From Pontederia crassipes (lineage: Eukaryota > Streptophyta > Magnoliopsida > Commelinales > Pontederiaceae): a DNA stretch of 64,000 nucleotides. Where the stretch lies: positions 28,409,052 to 28,473,051 of the forward strand of contig CM060183.1 of assembly GCA_030549335.1 (NCBI GenBank), read 5' to 3'. Below, piece after piece: positions 1 to 12,569 of the stretch. A program made the position numbers and the translations under genes. The notes under the pieces are model-generated. The model saw nothing but the letters and a program-made list of their open reading frames with translations, was not told the DNA's origin and did not search any database. Each line of letters starts with the position of its first letter. Positions within the stretch are counted from its first letter, which is position 1.

Positions 1-1276
1 TTCTTCCAAAAAAATCATCATGTCTATTTTTGGATTGAGGTGAAAAAAATGGAAAGAGAAGGAGAGGAAGAGAAACAAATTTTTTCTTTATTTGAATAAA
101 ATTTTAAAAGAAGGAAACCTTCAGTTTCAACTTCAATTGGGATATGGAGGGAAAATTTTTTTCCTTCCCTTCTTTTCCTTCCTCATCATTTTCTTCTCTT
201 CCTCTTAATAAGCCTTCATCCAAACAAGATGCTAAGGAAAATCTCGAGAAAGAAACTAATCTCATTATTGAATCCTCTAATTATAGTACAAGAAAAGTAA
301 AAACAAATTTTAAAAAAATAAGTAGCATATAATTTCAATGGTAAAAATTTGAACTCAATATTTTCATATACGAGTCAATAAGTATGTCATACAATCATGT
401 TTCTTTTTTGGTATGATATTGTTTAGATCTTTGTGATTCTAAACAATGTTCTTCATTAGCTAATTCTTCTAAGACTTTTCCAATTGAATTCAATTTTTTT
501 GTTCTTTTCTTTGAGCTTCTCTTTTGATATCACTTTTATCTCACATGTGTCCTGTAACATTAGCTCTTACCAAATTGGTATGTGAAATCGAACTCTTGTT
601 CGAAGTCTTCTTCTACACTTGAACGATCATCTTCACTTATATACTCAACTTGATACCTCTCATTGATGCTCACCACAAATTTCATAGACCCTCCAAAATT
701 CTTTTTCATCTAAAATTGATAGTAGCCTCTTGGATGAAGAACTTTTGAGACTATGTTGTTCATCATTTCTTCCTTATGAGATGTTGTAATATTTTCTTCT
801 TCATGTTTATGCAACAACCATGTGCAAAATAATCTTTATCCAATAATTGACAAGATATTTTCTTCTCTTGCTTTTTTTTCTTGGCACAATTGTAGAAATG
901 TTGTTCTTGTTTACAATATCTTCTCTTCTTTCAAATCTTGGTGAGCTCCTCCTTATTGTGGACCTCTGTCATGTTCATGTCTCTGCAGTATTATTGACGT
1001 TCTTGTTCTTGCCCTTTTGTTTTAGAACAAAATAGTGCTTTTTCTTCACTCTTTATTGACATTTCAACCATTTAGTTAGCTAACTTTCCTAATTAGTCAA
1101 TAATTTTAAATTTTAATAAGTTTTGTTGATTAGTTCAATGTTGGATGACAAATATAAACTCACTATATTTGGGTCTTAAGTTGTTGATAATAATTTGTTC
1201 ATTCTAGTATCACTAACTTTAGAATTGTTGTCTATTTGAGATATTCTAAGATAAAGAAACATTATGCTCATAAAAT
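1..1276. other. Gene-free AT-rich stretch
   Basis: No recognisable gene or bounded repeat was found here. Short reading frames occur on both strands but have low-complexity composition and resemble no family I know. The stretch ends at the 5-bp duplication AAAAT (1272-1276) flanking the solo LTR that follows. It may hold decayed retroelement sequence, but I see no motif that proves it. Confidence 0.5.
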
Positions 1277-3819
1277 TGCAATGCCCCACAATTTGACCTC
1301 CACTTCCCCCCTCCCCTCAACACAGACATGACAAAATCTCCTCTCGGTATGTTATGATTCTTCGATGATCTCGACGGTCAACAAGTATGTCACATCATCA
1401 AAAGACTTATAAGAATAAAATATTACAATAATTAAAATAATAAATGCAGAAACTAAAATAATAAATAAAATAAAAGGTACATAAGTGTGAAAATTATGTA
1501 ATTAAGTACATCACATAGTCCGACACAGACATGCCTAGGCATATAAAATTCTGTTCCAAAATACATCAGATAAGCATGACCCACATAAAACTACATAAAA
1601 CATAAAGACGACACTCGTCACCCTTTCAATGTGCACACATCACCCAAATAATTGCCATCGCACACAAATCAACCTAGCCACACAGGATAATCAAATACAT
1701 GTGGGGATCAACATATGAGAGAAAATAATCTTGTTGGCATAAAGTTGTGTAATAACAATATAAGTCATAAAAATGGTCCATAAGCATGAATAGCAAAACA
1801 AACATTTGAGATTCTTGAGGATCATCACATGGGAACAATAAAATGGTGCAATTCATTTAATATTCATCTTTAACACTTGCCATCTTTAGCTAACAAAGAC
1901 ATCATTATTTCATTTCATTTTAGTTTATAAGGACATAGTCATTCCATTCATTCTTTACATCTTTTCATTTAATTAGACGAGCTCTTCAATTTTTAGGGAA
2001 TGCCATGCAAACACACAAGTGCGTAGCTACCTAAAACATGAATAGGTAAGTGAGGAATCAATTCCATAATAGTATTCATGAAAGGGAAGCGGTGAAGCGT
2101 TGCTCCAAAAAGGGAAGTGTCTCATACAAGATCGATAATCTCTCATCTACGTAGGCAATGATAGTCCTCTATTTCATGTTTTCGGTTGTTCGCTCGATCG
2201 AGTGGATGCCCAATTTGTGATTACTAATCAATCGTTCGAAAGCCGAATGGGTACGAGATGCCCAGTAGGTCGGATGGACATTCAATCTTCTTGGAGAGAA
2301 AATTGAAACCCTCGATCGAGAGTTCAGACACTTGAAACCCTAATCAATCGTCCGGTCTGTCCTGGTTGGAAAACACAATTTGGTTTATTGTTAACGGTCA
2401 ACTAATGTGAATGCATGATTGACTGTTGAAAGCATGTTTCTATCTCGACATATAAGAGTGGACACTCGATTGAAAGATCGATAATCTAATTTTCTATCCA
2501 TTTTTTAGTCATTACGGTATCCTTAGATTTTCATCAGTTTCCACACAATGAATATTTTTACATGCAATTAAACTTATTCCTAAAATCTAACATGGTGCAA
2601 AGATCATATGAGGCCATTTTCGAGTCAATTCTCATATTAAGAGGTTGTTTGGTTGCAAAATTATAATGGAAGAATAAAAAGGTATTATGAAGAATATGAA
2701 TTTTTTTAATGTAGAATAAAATTGTGTGAATATTCTATTAGAATATAAGATATATGTGTGATCTTTTGTATTCCATCAATAAAAGGAATATGATTATCCC
2801 ATTTTGAAAAATATTTATATTAGTTTTCACAAATTTTAAGATGATTTTATAATTTCGAGAGGTTGACCAAAATACGATATTCTCAATATATTTTATGGTG
2901 TTTGGATCTATTCCCTGATCACTTGGTTGTATTATACCAAATAAGTGAATATTCTATTTAATATTCCTGCACCAAACGACCCCTAAGTATCATCATGAAA
3001 TGAAACATATGCATTTCATATAAATTATAGTCCTAATATCATGATCATCTAATTCTATCATAATTGTAAACATAATATTAACTCAGAATCATTTAATATC
3101 CATATTATCATGCATCAATCATCATAAAAAAGAGCATAAACAAGGTATCATTTGAATCACAATTTGAGCATGCAACTCATTCATTTCATAATTCATCAAG
3201 TCAACTATATATATATATATCATAAATAGTTTACAAGCCATGAACTACCCACATGTAGCATGATCCTACACCTTTATTTGTCCTAGAAAGATGCTAAGCC
3301 CTCTAGAAAAAAATCCCTATGATAGATCCTGAAAACACCTTTTTTTAGTTTGGTTCTTCCTTCGATAGTTCAAGCTCTAACATGATTTGCACCTATTAGA
3401 TCCTCTCCAAAGTCCTTTGACCGAGACAACAATAGAACAAAAGACACAACAAAATGATGGAAAGACGAGAGTGAGAGGATGAAGAGAAAGGAGAGGAAAA
3501 GGGTTAATGGGGCATTAAAGGGCATAAATCCCTAGGGGTTACATGTCCTCTAAGCCCCAAAGGACGTGAGTGGAGGGATTACATGATTTCCGAGATGCTA
3601 TGATGGCATAAATGGAGATAGAAGTCAAAATTGACTTCCTTCATCTTTTGTCGGTTGCATTTCTGAATGCCTGCTCTGTGGAGTAGTCGACCAGTAGCAC
3701 CTTGTCCATTTTGCTGACTTTTGCGATTACGGACACCCACTCCAAAGAGCGGTCGATCTATCAATGTTAGAAATAATAAATGTTTCAATTTTCTTTTTTA
3801 AAAAATGTGGGATGTTACA
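1277..3819 (-). mobile_element. Solo LTR, probably Ty3/gypsy type, minus strand
   Basis: On the minus strand the segment starts TGTAACATCCCACA, a common start for large plant LTRs, and ends in CA (plus strand starts TGCAATG). It is flanked by identical 5-bp direct repeats AAAAT at 1272-1276 and 3820-3824, the size of an LTR-retrotransposon target duplication. No gag-pol is present, so I read it as a solo LTR left by recombination. It is 2543 bp long, or about 2.2 kb without the MITE nested at 2641-2983. The gypsy assignment is inference from size and terminal sequence only. Confidence 0.68.
2641..2983. mobile_element. Tourist-like (PIF/Harbinger) MITE nested in solo LTR
   Basis: The 343-bp segment begins GAGGTTGTTTGGTTGCA and ends TGCACCAAACGACCCC, which are imperfect inverted copies. 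It is bounded by the trinucleotide TAA on both sides (2638-2640 and 2984-2986), the target duplication of Harbinger-type elements. The interior is AT-rich and non-coding. Its position inside the solo LTR shows that it inserted after that retroelement. Confidence 0.75.
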
Positions 3820-3824
3820 AAAAT

Positions 3825-5058
3825 ATTATATAGTCATCATGTCACCTTGCAATGAAGTCATAAGCTTATTCTCTAATACTTAAAGTTGATGTCATTCTTC
3901 TTAATGAATAGTGAGTGAGTATATCCTACCGAGTCTTAGACGTCTCAACACTTTTAACATGCTCCAACAACCCCTCTACTCTCATTTTGAGGATGAACAC
4001 AAATTTGTCTACCTTGACGAGTCACTTCTTTAGCGCTTAAGAATCTTCAAGTGCTATTGTGTTCACCCTGACGATAATCTCTCATAAATTTGCCATTGCA
4101 AGTAAGACTTTATGCAAGTCGTCGAGTAAAATATTTATCATGATGACTTGTTGAACGCCTCCTATTCCAATATAAATACAGTCCCGAATTTGAACACTTC
4201 AAATCTTTATGTGCCTTGACTTTGCACAATTTTGAACCATAAGAATCTTTATGTGATTCAATATTGTAAGACCTCGTGCTAACAAAATCACGCTCAAGGA
4301 TCGATGCCACTTGTGGATATTTAAATAAAAAAACAAAATATTAACAAATGATAATATGTCTAGTAGAAAGAGCAGCCGCCAACTCATGCACATGCAACTA
4401 GCCTCACAAACTCTAGTTTACTACTCACTCAAACTCTCAACCTACTGCTCTACTTGTATAGACAACTTCAACACCCCCAAAGGACACTTAACCTCTCTCC
4501 ACCAATCTTGGTGGATGTCTTCAGTTGGGGCTTGCATACCCGAAATGACCACCAAATCATGCCTATTTATGATTTACAGAATAAATCATCTACTAGAGTT
4601 CAAGGTTTTTACTCCTGATTAATTGTTATCTAAATGTTACTTTAATTGAAAGTAAGATTAGAAGTTCTAGATAGGTGGGTGCTCACTTCTGCAACCATTG
4701 ACCTCAACATCTGGAAATTAATAGAGAGATGGGAGTGAACTTAGCTTTAGGCCATGGGATCCACCAATACCAGTCATAAGAGATCACTGGAGGAAGAACA
4801 CCGCTTTGGGAGCTACCAGATCTAAGGAAAGGGAAACATATGTGCACTGCCTATGACCAATAACAATAAAGAAAGGGAAAATATTTAAGGAGACCTATGT
4901 AAATGGGTAGGAAGGATTGGTAGGTAAAAAAATCGATCAATTCGTGAAACTTTATCCGATATCAGAAAATTGTAGAGTCCATCATTTATTTATATAAAAA
5001 ATAATTAAAATTAGAATAATTTTTTTATTTAATTTTCAATCAATTCAAGACAGCTTCC
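3825..5058. other. Gene-free stretch, possible retroelement relic
   Basis: No intact gene is visible. Near 4299-4315 the words GGATCGATGCCACTTGTGGA resemble a decayed form of the junction between a copia LTR and its initiator-tRNA primer site (usually CTCTGATACCA). This hints at an old minus-strand copia fragment, but no protein similarity could be established. Reading frames around 4110-4620 look random. Confidence 0.25.
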
Positions 5059-5566
5059 TAGGGGTGAGCTGGACGCCTCGGCCCGCACCGGCCCGAAATT
5101 CTCGAATTTTTTTTGACCTATTTATCTACCAAGTCGGGACCGGGTCACATTCTTTGAGACTCAGGATGGTACCGGGTCGGGACCGAGTCCAGATTGTAAA
5201 AACTCGGATCGTGTCCCGACCCGGTATCATATATTATATTAATATATTAAATTATTTAAAATATTATATTTACATTTATTTTAATTTTAATTTTATAGTT
5301 TATTATATATATTAAACATACAACATATTATATTATTATTATATATTTTTAATTAATAATTATTATATTTATATAATAGTATTAAATATTTTTTAATATT
5401 ATATTTATTTTTTTATTAGTTATGGTCGAATCGGAATAACGAAAAATGTCTCGATTGTGTCCCGATTCGACTAGGACATCCTAATCTTAGTCCCAGCCAA
5501 GACCGGGATGCTTTTTAAAAAAATTGAGCAAAACCGTAGACCAAAGCCCGATTTTGCTCACCCTTA
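5059..5566. mobile_element. Non-autonomous hAT-type MITE
   Basis: The 508-bp element starts TAGGGGTGAGC and ends GCTCACCCTTA, inverted repeats matching at 10 of 11 positions. The flanks are an 8-bp near-duplication, CAGCTTCC (5051-5058) and CAACTTCC (5567-5574), the hAT target-site size. The subterminal parts are rich in CGGGTCGG/CCGACCCG words and surround an AT-rich core. A fragment of the same family lies at 15446-15690. Confidence 0.8.
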
Positions 5567-5574
5567 CAACTTCC

Positions 5575-6350
5575 AATTGGATCAAGATCCATATGAGAAA
5601 TTGGACCAAGACCGGATGGATCGACCTGGTTTTCAGACCTCATAATTTTATCCAATTTTTGTAACAAAGACGGCTGCAATTGAGAAAACTTTAATCAATG
5701 ATAAAACTTTCCAAGACTTCAAATATTTGGGTGGAGTGGCAACCGAAAAAAAATAAAGCTAATCTAAAAAAATAGCTGGTCATAAATTAGTGTCGTTTTC
5801 GTTTTATTCTTTCTACCTAACCTTTCTAACTAATGAATTATTTGTGCTTTATTTCATCATATTTTCACTTGGTACTTGGTAGCATTAGCAATGAGCTCAC
5901 TTTGCAGCCCAAAATTTGAGAATTATAGGAAAGCAGATTATTGGTTCGTTTTTTTTATTTTTAAAACTTCCAGTTTAAATATAGTGAAGTGCAGAAAAAG
6001 TTATACGTTTTGTATGTCTACTTGAACAAAAAGGCACATGCAATAAACTAATCACAATAACGAAATCATCAAAACTTTATAAAGGATCATCTAATAAAAG
6101 CAACAGATGCTTTTTCCATAAACTATTATCGTTATTTCTCATACAAACTAGGAGGCATGCAAGAATAGCACAATGCCGGGTGTGATAGTTGCAAACTTAG
6201 GATGGAAGACAAAAGCTTTGGATAGAGCAAAAATATAGAAAACAAAACCACATCCACCAGGCTACAACGGAAACACTAAAGCCAAATTATATTCTTCATC
6301 ATCCTCATGCCTCTGATTCTCTTTTAACCAGATAATCCGCAAGCCGAATT
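5575..6350. other. Intergenic and GME 3' flank
   Basis: No separate gene is seen. The part next to 6351 must contain the 3' UTR and polyadenylation region of the minus-strand GME gene, but I could not place a cleavage site. Confidence 0.4.
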
Positions 6351-9091
6351 TTACTCTTTTCCATCTGCTGCACGAAGTGATCCCAACTGGACAGGGGCTT
6401 GTGTCCCTACAACTTTAGATGATCCATAGATGGAGAGGTCAATTCCCTCAGCTTTCTCTTTCTCAATTTGTTCCTTTATCCAGAAATATGTGAATCTCAA
6501 TCCATCCTGTGTGTGGGAAACATTTCGGTGAGTAATGTCTAAACCAAATGACAAAGGTGGACAAAAGGTGTTATCTGTTTATACCTTCAGCCTCATGGTT
6601 GGGGCCCAACCAAGTTTCTCCTTGATGAGAGTGTTGTCAGAGTTTCGGCCACGGACGCCCTCTGGACCAGGAATGTGATGGATGGGTAGCTTCCTGTCCT
6701 CGAAGCTGAGCACTATATCAGCCATCTCATTCATGCTCACCATTTCATCACTTCCAATGTTAACTGGTTCACGGAAGTCCGACTTTGTCAATCTGAGATG
6801 ATAGATTTTGGTAAACTTATTAGAGAAACTACTTGCATAACTTCAACCAGACCAATGTAATTACCATTTCCAAGCATTCATAAACCCTCTGGAAATGCTA
6901 TTGTCACTACAAAGTATTCACATCAATTACCTCAAAACACCTTCAACGCATTCATCAATGAAGGTAAACGATCTAGTTTGCAGTCCATCTCCCCACATCT
7001 CAAACTTCTCTGTTGAAGTGAGTGCCTTTCTGCAGAAAGCAGCAGGTGCCTTCTCTCTGCCACCTGGAGTACACAACATTCAGTATGGTATAAAAGAGAT
7101 TATCTAGGATATACAATTTAGTTAATTCTTGAAATTGAAATACCTTTCCATGTTCCAAAGGGACCATAGATATTGTGAAACCTGCCAATCCGACATTCAA
7201 TTCCAAAGTCCTTGGTGTAGTGCTTGCACAACTCTTCTGAACACAATTTCTCGAGGCCATATGCGTCTTGAGGCTACATTGATAACAGTAGACAGCATGT
7301 TACATTTGAACCTAGTAGCCTTCTGTGATCATATCAACACTCGCCAATTTATCTATTCTGCCCCAGGAATACCACTTGTAACGAGATATGTAACCGAAAC
7401 TATAATAAACTTATATATTATTCCCTCCTTGGGAGTCTAATCACAAAAAGAATTCAATGATTATATTTAGCAATGCAGATGGGAGGGATGTTAAAGATGA
7501 AAGGAAGAAACGAGACAGATGGAGAGAAAAATATATTAATCGGCACATATTTCTAAAAATAAAAATGTCACATAACATCTCTAAAGTAGTTGGTGATCCT
7601 TCCAGAAAAAAAATGATGATTTGAGCTAAATTTGGATTATTCGAGTAAAACTCAGTGTTCTGTGGATAAGTTTTCTGAAACTTTTATTTACTTCTACAAA
7701 TGACATTATCTACTGAACATCAGGGGCATACCTCTGCAGGCCAGGCATCAGATTCTTTCAAGCTCACATTAGTCTCCAGCTGCTTGAATTCAGGGTAAAT
7801 GCAGGCACTGGATGCATAGAAGAACCTGCAGAATTGACAATGAACCTTATTTCATTGGTACTATCATATGGCAAGGAAATGAGTATAATACAATGCAAAT
7901 TGATTTAAAAAAAAATTCAATGTATGGACAGTTTAGGCACACAATTAACCAAGTAAACTATTGGTGTACAACGGTGCACTCCTGATGATGAGACCAATTG
8001 ATAGTTCATCGGCTAATGCAGGTCAAGGTGGCAAATGGGATTAAGTTTTTTGGTTTCTTACCATTACAAGGGAGTTATATCAAGGTTTTCTATTAGGGAG
8101 TCAACTTACTTTATGTGCTTGGAATTCCTTTCATCAAATAAAACTAGTGAGAAAACATCTGAGACATTGTCATGGAGAATATTGATGGGTAACTACAACT
8201 TTTGCAGACTAACATGGTATTTCTCCAAAATTAATTTTATATACAAATATCCTAACAGATGTATTCTTTTCTGCTGTGAACACTTGTCAGAAAAAAAATT
8301 CTACTGTACAATCACATCTAGGAATCTCTCCATGGACCTGGTTCCACCAATACAGGAACTTTGATTGAGTGTCCATATACACACTTGAAATGTCCAAAGT
8401 AGGAGAATCATCCCCATTCTTTTTATGTGAAAGACATGGTGGATCAACAATGTGAAAGGTTAAAAATATAAGGTATTCCTCTTCAAAAAGATGTGTGTAT
8501 AAAAGATATACAAAAGGTATTATAACAGCGTACAAGCAAGTAACTTTCATGCATAATACTGTATAAATTCCTTATCCACTTCTCATAACGCTTTTTATTT
8601 AGACTTCATTAGTTTTAGTGCATCAATAAAACCTTTACTATTGAAGTTGGTTGCACTAAACTGAAATACACGTACCTTTTGACACCATTAACCCTTGCAG
8701 CTTCAAGCATGTTGAAACTAATCATGGTGTTATTGTACATAATAACAGAGTGGTTGGACTGGATGAATCCCATTCCTCCCATATCAGCAGCAAGGTTAAA
8801 CACATGGTCTGCACCTTGAGTGACCTTCAAGCAATTGTCCATAACCCTCAGATCAACGAGATGGAATTCATGGCAAAACATATTCTCTGTCATGTGCTCA
8901 TTCTTCTTCCAATCCGAGGCAATGATATAATGGCCCTCACTCTTTAAACGCCTGGCAATGTGTGAGGCAATAAATCCTCCAGCTCCTGTAATGGAAATCC
9001 GCAGTTTCTCGGAAGGCCAGTATGGTTCCCTCTCCAATTCTGCATAAGTGTACTCTCCATAGTTGGTTGCATCATTTCCGGTGCTACCCAT
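6351..9091 (-). CDS. GME: GDP-D-mannose 3',5'-epimerase
   Basis: Six coding exons, read on the minus strand, are 9091-8676, 7825-7732, 7273-7144, 7063-6931, 6792-6585 and 6506-6351. Every intron is GT-AG and the joined frame encodes 378 residues, the usual length for plant GME. The enzyme converts GDP-mannose to GDP-L-galactose in the cytosol, feeding ascorbate and cell-wall polysaccharide synthesis. It is a short-chain dehydrogenase/reductase fold protein. The NAD-binding GAGGFIA motif is at about residues 36-42. The active-site Cys147 (in ASSAC), Tyr175-x3-Lys179 (YGLEK) and Lys218 (GREKAP) are all present and match the positions known from Arabidopsis GME after small shifts. No frameshift or missing catalytic residue is seen. 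The start codon lies one base after a likely 3' splice site, so the 5' UTR is probably split. Confidence 0.97.
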
Positions 9092-9092
9092 T

Positions 9093-9920
9093 CTGCACCA
9101 TGTGTAACGTTAGAAGATTTTACTAACAAATCATAGGAATGTCGATAACATCAGGACAACAAACCTGACAACTTAATCACAATCAACAAAAACATATTCA
9201 AACTCACCACTGCCAGTGGCAAGGATTGAAACAAAACGAGAAAAAGGTTCTGACAACAATTAACTACCATGGAAAGTTTGCAGAAACGTTTACATTTCTA
9301 CGAAGTATGGGAATTAAGCGTGAAAGGGCCTTTTACCGTACCTCGTGGAAAAGGAACAGAATCAATGTTTACACGGCAAGATACTGATGCCAAACATCTA
9401 GTGGTACAAAGCCATCTAGCGATAAACCACTAAAATTGAACTATATGAAACATCTTTTTCCCTGAATTGATTCTTTGCTGGAAAGATTTAGAATTGAATT
9501 TCATAAGAATAACTCAACAAAAGATCAAAACAACGTCTAAACATGGATTTTTCGAAGAAAGTAGTAAAGGATGGCATCAAGATCACATATTTACACTCGA
9601 AAAAAGGAATTAACAGCGAAATGGAGATAAATCCATCAGAGAGAAGCCATCGTTCTCTTTTTTTTTTTTTATCTTTCATAGCGTTCTTCTATGTCAACAC
9701 CAATAGGACTGAACGAAATAATCATTTCATGGAGAACAAATATCATTCCACTGAAAAAGAAAAGGGAAGATAAATCAAAATAGAAACTTTAAAACCCAGT
9801 CAGTGATGCATGAAATTTTCAGCAGAGTGAACCCAGAACAAGGAATAGTGTCCATAGAATGGAGAAGATTAAAGTCATAAATATCTCGGAACAATCCCAA
9901 GACGAAAGTGAGAATTTTAC
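9093..9920 (-). other. GME: Probable 5' UTR intron of GME
   Basis: On the minus strand a good donor, CTGAG followed by GTAAAATTC, has its GT at 9920-9919. A good acceptor, TGGTGCAG, has its AG at 9094-9093, one base before the ATG. Together they define an 828-base leader intron, leaving a short first exon of about 9985-9921. Leader introns are frequent in highly expressed plant genes. Reading frames in this interval are not conserved proteins. Confidence 0.65.
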
Positions 9921-10010
9921 CTCAGAGATCCGACTGTAAAGAGATCGAGAAAAGGGACGAGCTTTTTTCTGGAGATGGCTTTTCGTTGGCGTCCCCAGAG
10001 CAGCGGCCCC

Positions 10011-10018
10011 TTTATATA
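10011..10018 (-). promoter_or_regulatory. GME: TATA box of GME
   Basis: TATATAAA on the minus strand sits inside GC-richer sequence about 30 bases upstream of a plausible transcription start near 9985. It precedes the leader exon whose donor is at 9920. The position fits a focused plant core promoter. Confidence 0.65.
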
Positions 10019-10131
10019 AGACAGGAAAAGTTTTTAGGAATTTTTTTCCTGTCACGAATTTAATGAATTTTTTCCTTTTAAAGTAACACGCTTATTAATT
10101 AATATGATGAATGGGAGATTAATTAATTGGA

Positions 10132-10200
<69 letters not shown>
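10132..10200. repeat. (ATT)n microsatellite
   Basis: An uninterrupted run of about 23 ATT triplets lies just over 100 bases upstream of the GME TATA box. Its length is probably polymorphic. Confidence 0.95.
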
Positions 10201-11027
10201 ATTAAAACGGTAGCACAATTATTTTTCTATTTTTAATGTGCTTACTTTTCTCTCACACCTTTTTTAGAGTTACCTCTTTCAATTACACGCTGATAGATTC
10301 CTCTTATTAACCATTTCCTTGTCAAGTAAAATAAGATCATCACATTTATCTTGAAAAAAATGATGTTATCACAATTTATATTTCAAAGTTAAACTACACA
10401 ATTGTAGCAAAAAAGTATTTACGGAAATGTCAAAAGATATTTATATTATTTTAAGTTTTTAGCACCTGTAAAATATATGTGCGTGTACTACATTCATTTG
10501 TACTATATTCATATTCCTTCTTTTTTTTGTACCGATTTGGATTTATCTGAGGACTGGATGTTTAAAATTATTAGTATTCGATTAATTTAAAATTAGAAAA
10601 ATAAAATAATAATAATTTATTTTCTTATTAACATCATAATAATAATAAATATTTATATCTCATTAATGATACACAAAAGTAAATAAGAGTCTATCTTGTA
10701 ATGGTTCAACAATAATACCCGAGGACAATATCATGAAGTTAAAATTCGAAGATATAATTAAAGAATTAATGGAGATGCAGAACATTTGATTCGTTGCACA
10801 GTAAAACAATTAGGTTCATCTCATCACGAACACTCGGTCTAAATTGAAATTATCAGATCTGAGCCATTCACGATGAAATAAATTAAAAAAAAAACTAGAT
10901 TTAATTTGCACCTTTATTATGGTCCCATTATTAAATTAGCCATACTACTACTTGTAGACGATTTATTTTGTTAGAACGAAAGGTCACGAATTAAAATATT
11001 AAAATAAATTATGATAGCATTTCTCTC
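10201..11027. other. Gene-free stretch
   Basis: AT-rich intergenic DNA with no recognisable gene or bounded repeat. It ends at the 8-bp duplication TTTCTCTC (11020-11027) of the next MITE. Confidence 0.5.
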
Positions 11028-11542
11028 TACGGGTGAAAGTTGGTTGAATTTTTTATCTAAAAAAATCAATTATTATTTTTTGAATCAATTTTTAAAATTA
11101 AAATAATCATCCTAAAATTATTGAAAGAATAAAAATCACCTTCTAGTAGATCAATTTTTCGGATAGTTTTTTGTGCCATATTTTTATATAATTATATTTT
11201 AAAAAATATATATAATAAATTAAAATTAATATAGAAATATTTATTTTAATATTAAATATAAAATATATTACTAAAATTTTAAAGTTATTAAATTAGAGTT
11301 TGATAATATGATAGAAAAGTAAGAAATTTTATACAAAAATTATTTATCTATAATAAAAGAATTAATAACATATGTATTAATTATATAAATAAAAAGAGGG
11401 CATTATGGGCCTATGATTTTTTGGGATGGATTTTTAATTTTAGCGGGTGGATTTTAATTTATTAAAAATTATCTTAAATTATATTCGATTTTTTCGGATG
11501 AGATAAATTTTTTTAGTTGATCAGTTTTTTGTTACACTCTTA
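11028..11542. mobile_element. hAT-type MITE (family A)
   Basis: The 515-bp element starts TACGGGTGAAAG and ends TTACACTCTTA. It is flanked by identical 8-bp repeats TTTCTCTC at 11020-11027 and 11543-11550. Its interior matches the element at 58612-59144, including the shared stretch around ATCACCTTCTAGTAGATCAA, so both belong to one family. No coding capacity is present. Confidence 0.82.
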
Positions 11543-11550
11543 TTTCTCTC

Positions 11551-12458
11551 TCATCGCATGAGTCGAAGTCTAATAATGGGTCCAAATAATTATGGAGTAT
11601 TTAATTAGGAGTACAATAAAACAATTTACTCCTCCACGCCTACCATTGGAGGATGGGAAAGCGACTGCCATTTTCTACGCCAATCGCTCGGCTGCGTCAA
11701 TCGCCGCCTTGTGGGATCCACTCGGAGGGTTCAGATGGAAAAAAATTTCAAATTTAAATTTCAAATCGTTATCTCATAAATTAAAATATTTTAAAATTCG
11801 ATCTTCACGAGTAGAATTTATACTTGCATTTAGTAAATAAATAAAGATTTATTTATTTCATTCTTATTTCTAGAATATATTTTTTTCAATCATGATCAAG
11901 GATTCACTCGTGTCCGAAATTACTATCACCCGACTAATTTAATATTCTAACTCGAGCGAAAAAATATATCATGATCAACGATGATGACTCTGACAATCGA
12001 ACTTGAAGCTACTAGCACTCAACGTTTCAAGATACAACTTGTGCCGACCGATTGCTGAATATATTAAATTAAGTAAACAATAATCAATATGGGGTCCTTG
12101 ACCAATGAAAAAAAAAGAGTGCAATTTAGGAAGTGATGCGAGCCACACGTTCCCTGGCTTGGGATAGGTGGGCCCGTTGATCCGGTGGTTGCGATGAGTC
12201 CGCGCGGGTCACTTGGCAATCAGACCCTCGTGGGTCGTTTTGAGTCTATAAACAAAGTAGACATTAAAGTCGCCGAGATGCATCTTATTATCTTATTTTA
12301 AATGGAAAAAGGAGAGCAAGTGTAAATTGACTTGGACGTAATTGAGATCAAGATTCGTCGAATCTTTAATCCTTTTCAACAAATTAAATAGGAGAAAAAT
12401 TATGGTTGCGGAGCGAGAGAGTTTGAATTAATTGCTATTTTATGATCTTATTAGTTGA
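11551..12458. other. Gene-free stretch with GC-richer patch
   Basis: There is no supported gene. A GC-richer patch at about 12130-12250 is followed by GTCTATAAACAA, which resembles a TATA box, but no credible coding sequence follows. The small frame at 11592-11840 resembles no known family. Confidence 0.4.

Positions 12459-12569
<111 letters not shown>

Noticed and set aside
4110-4622. Short frames as genes
   Set aside because: They are overlapping, in opposite strands and without domains. The area may be a copia relic, but the evidence is a single decayed primer-site-like word.
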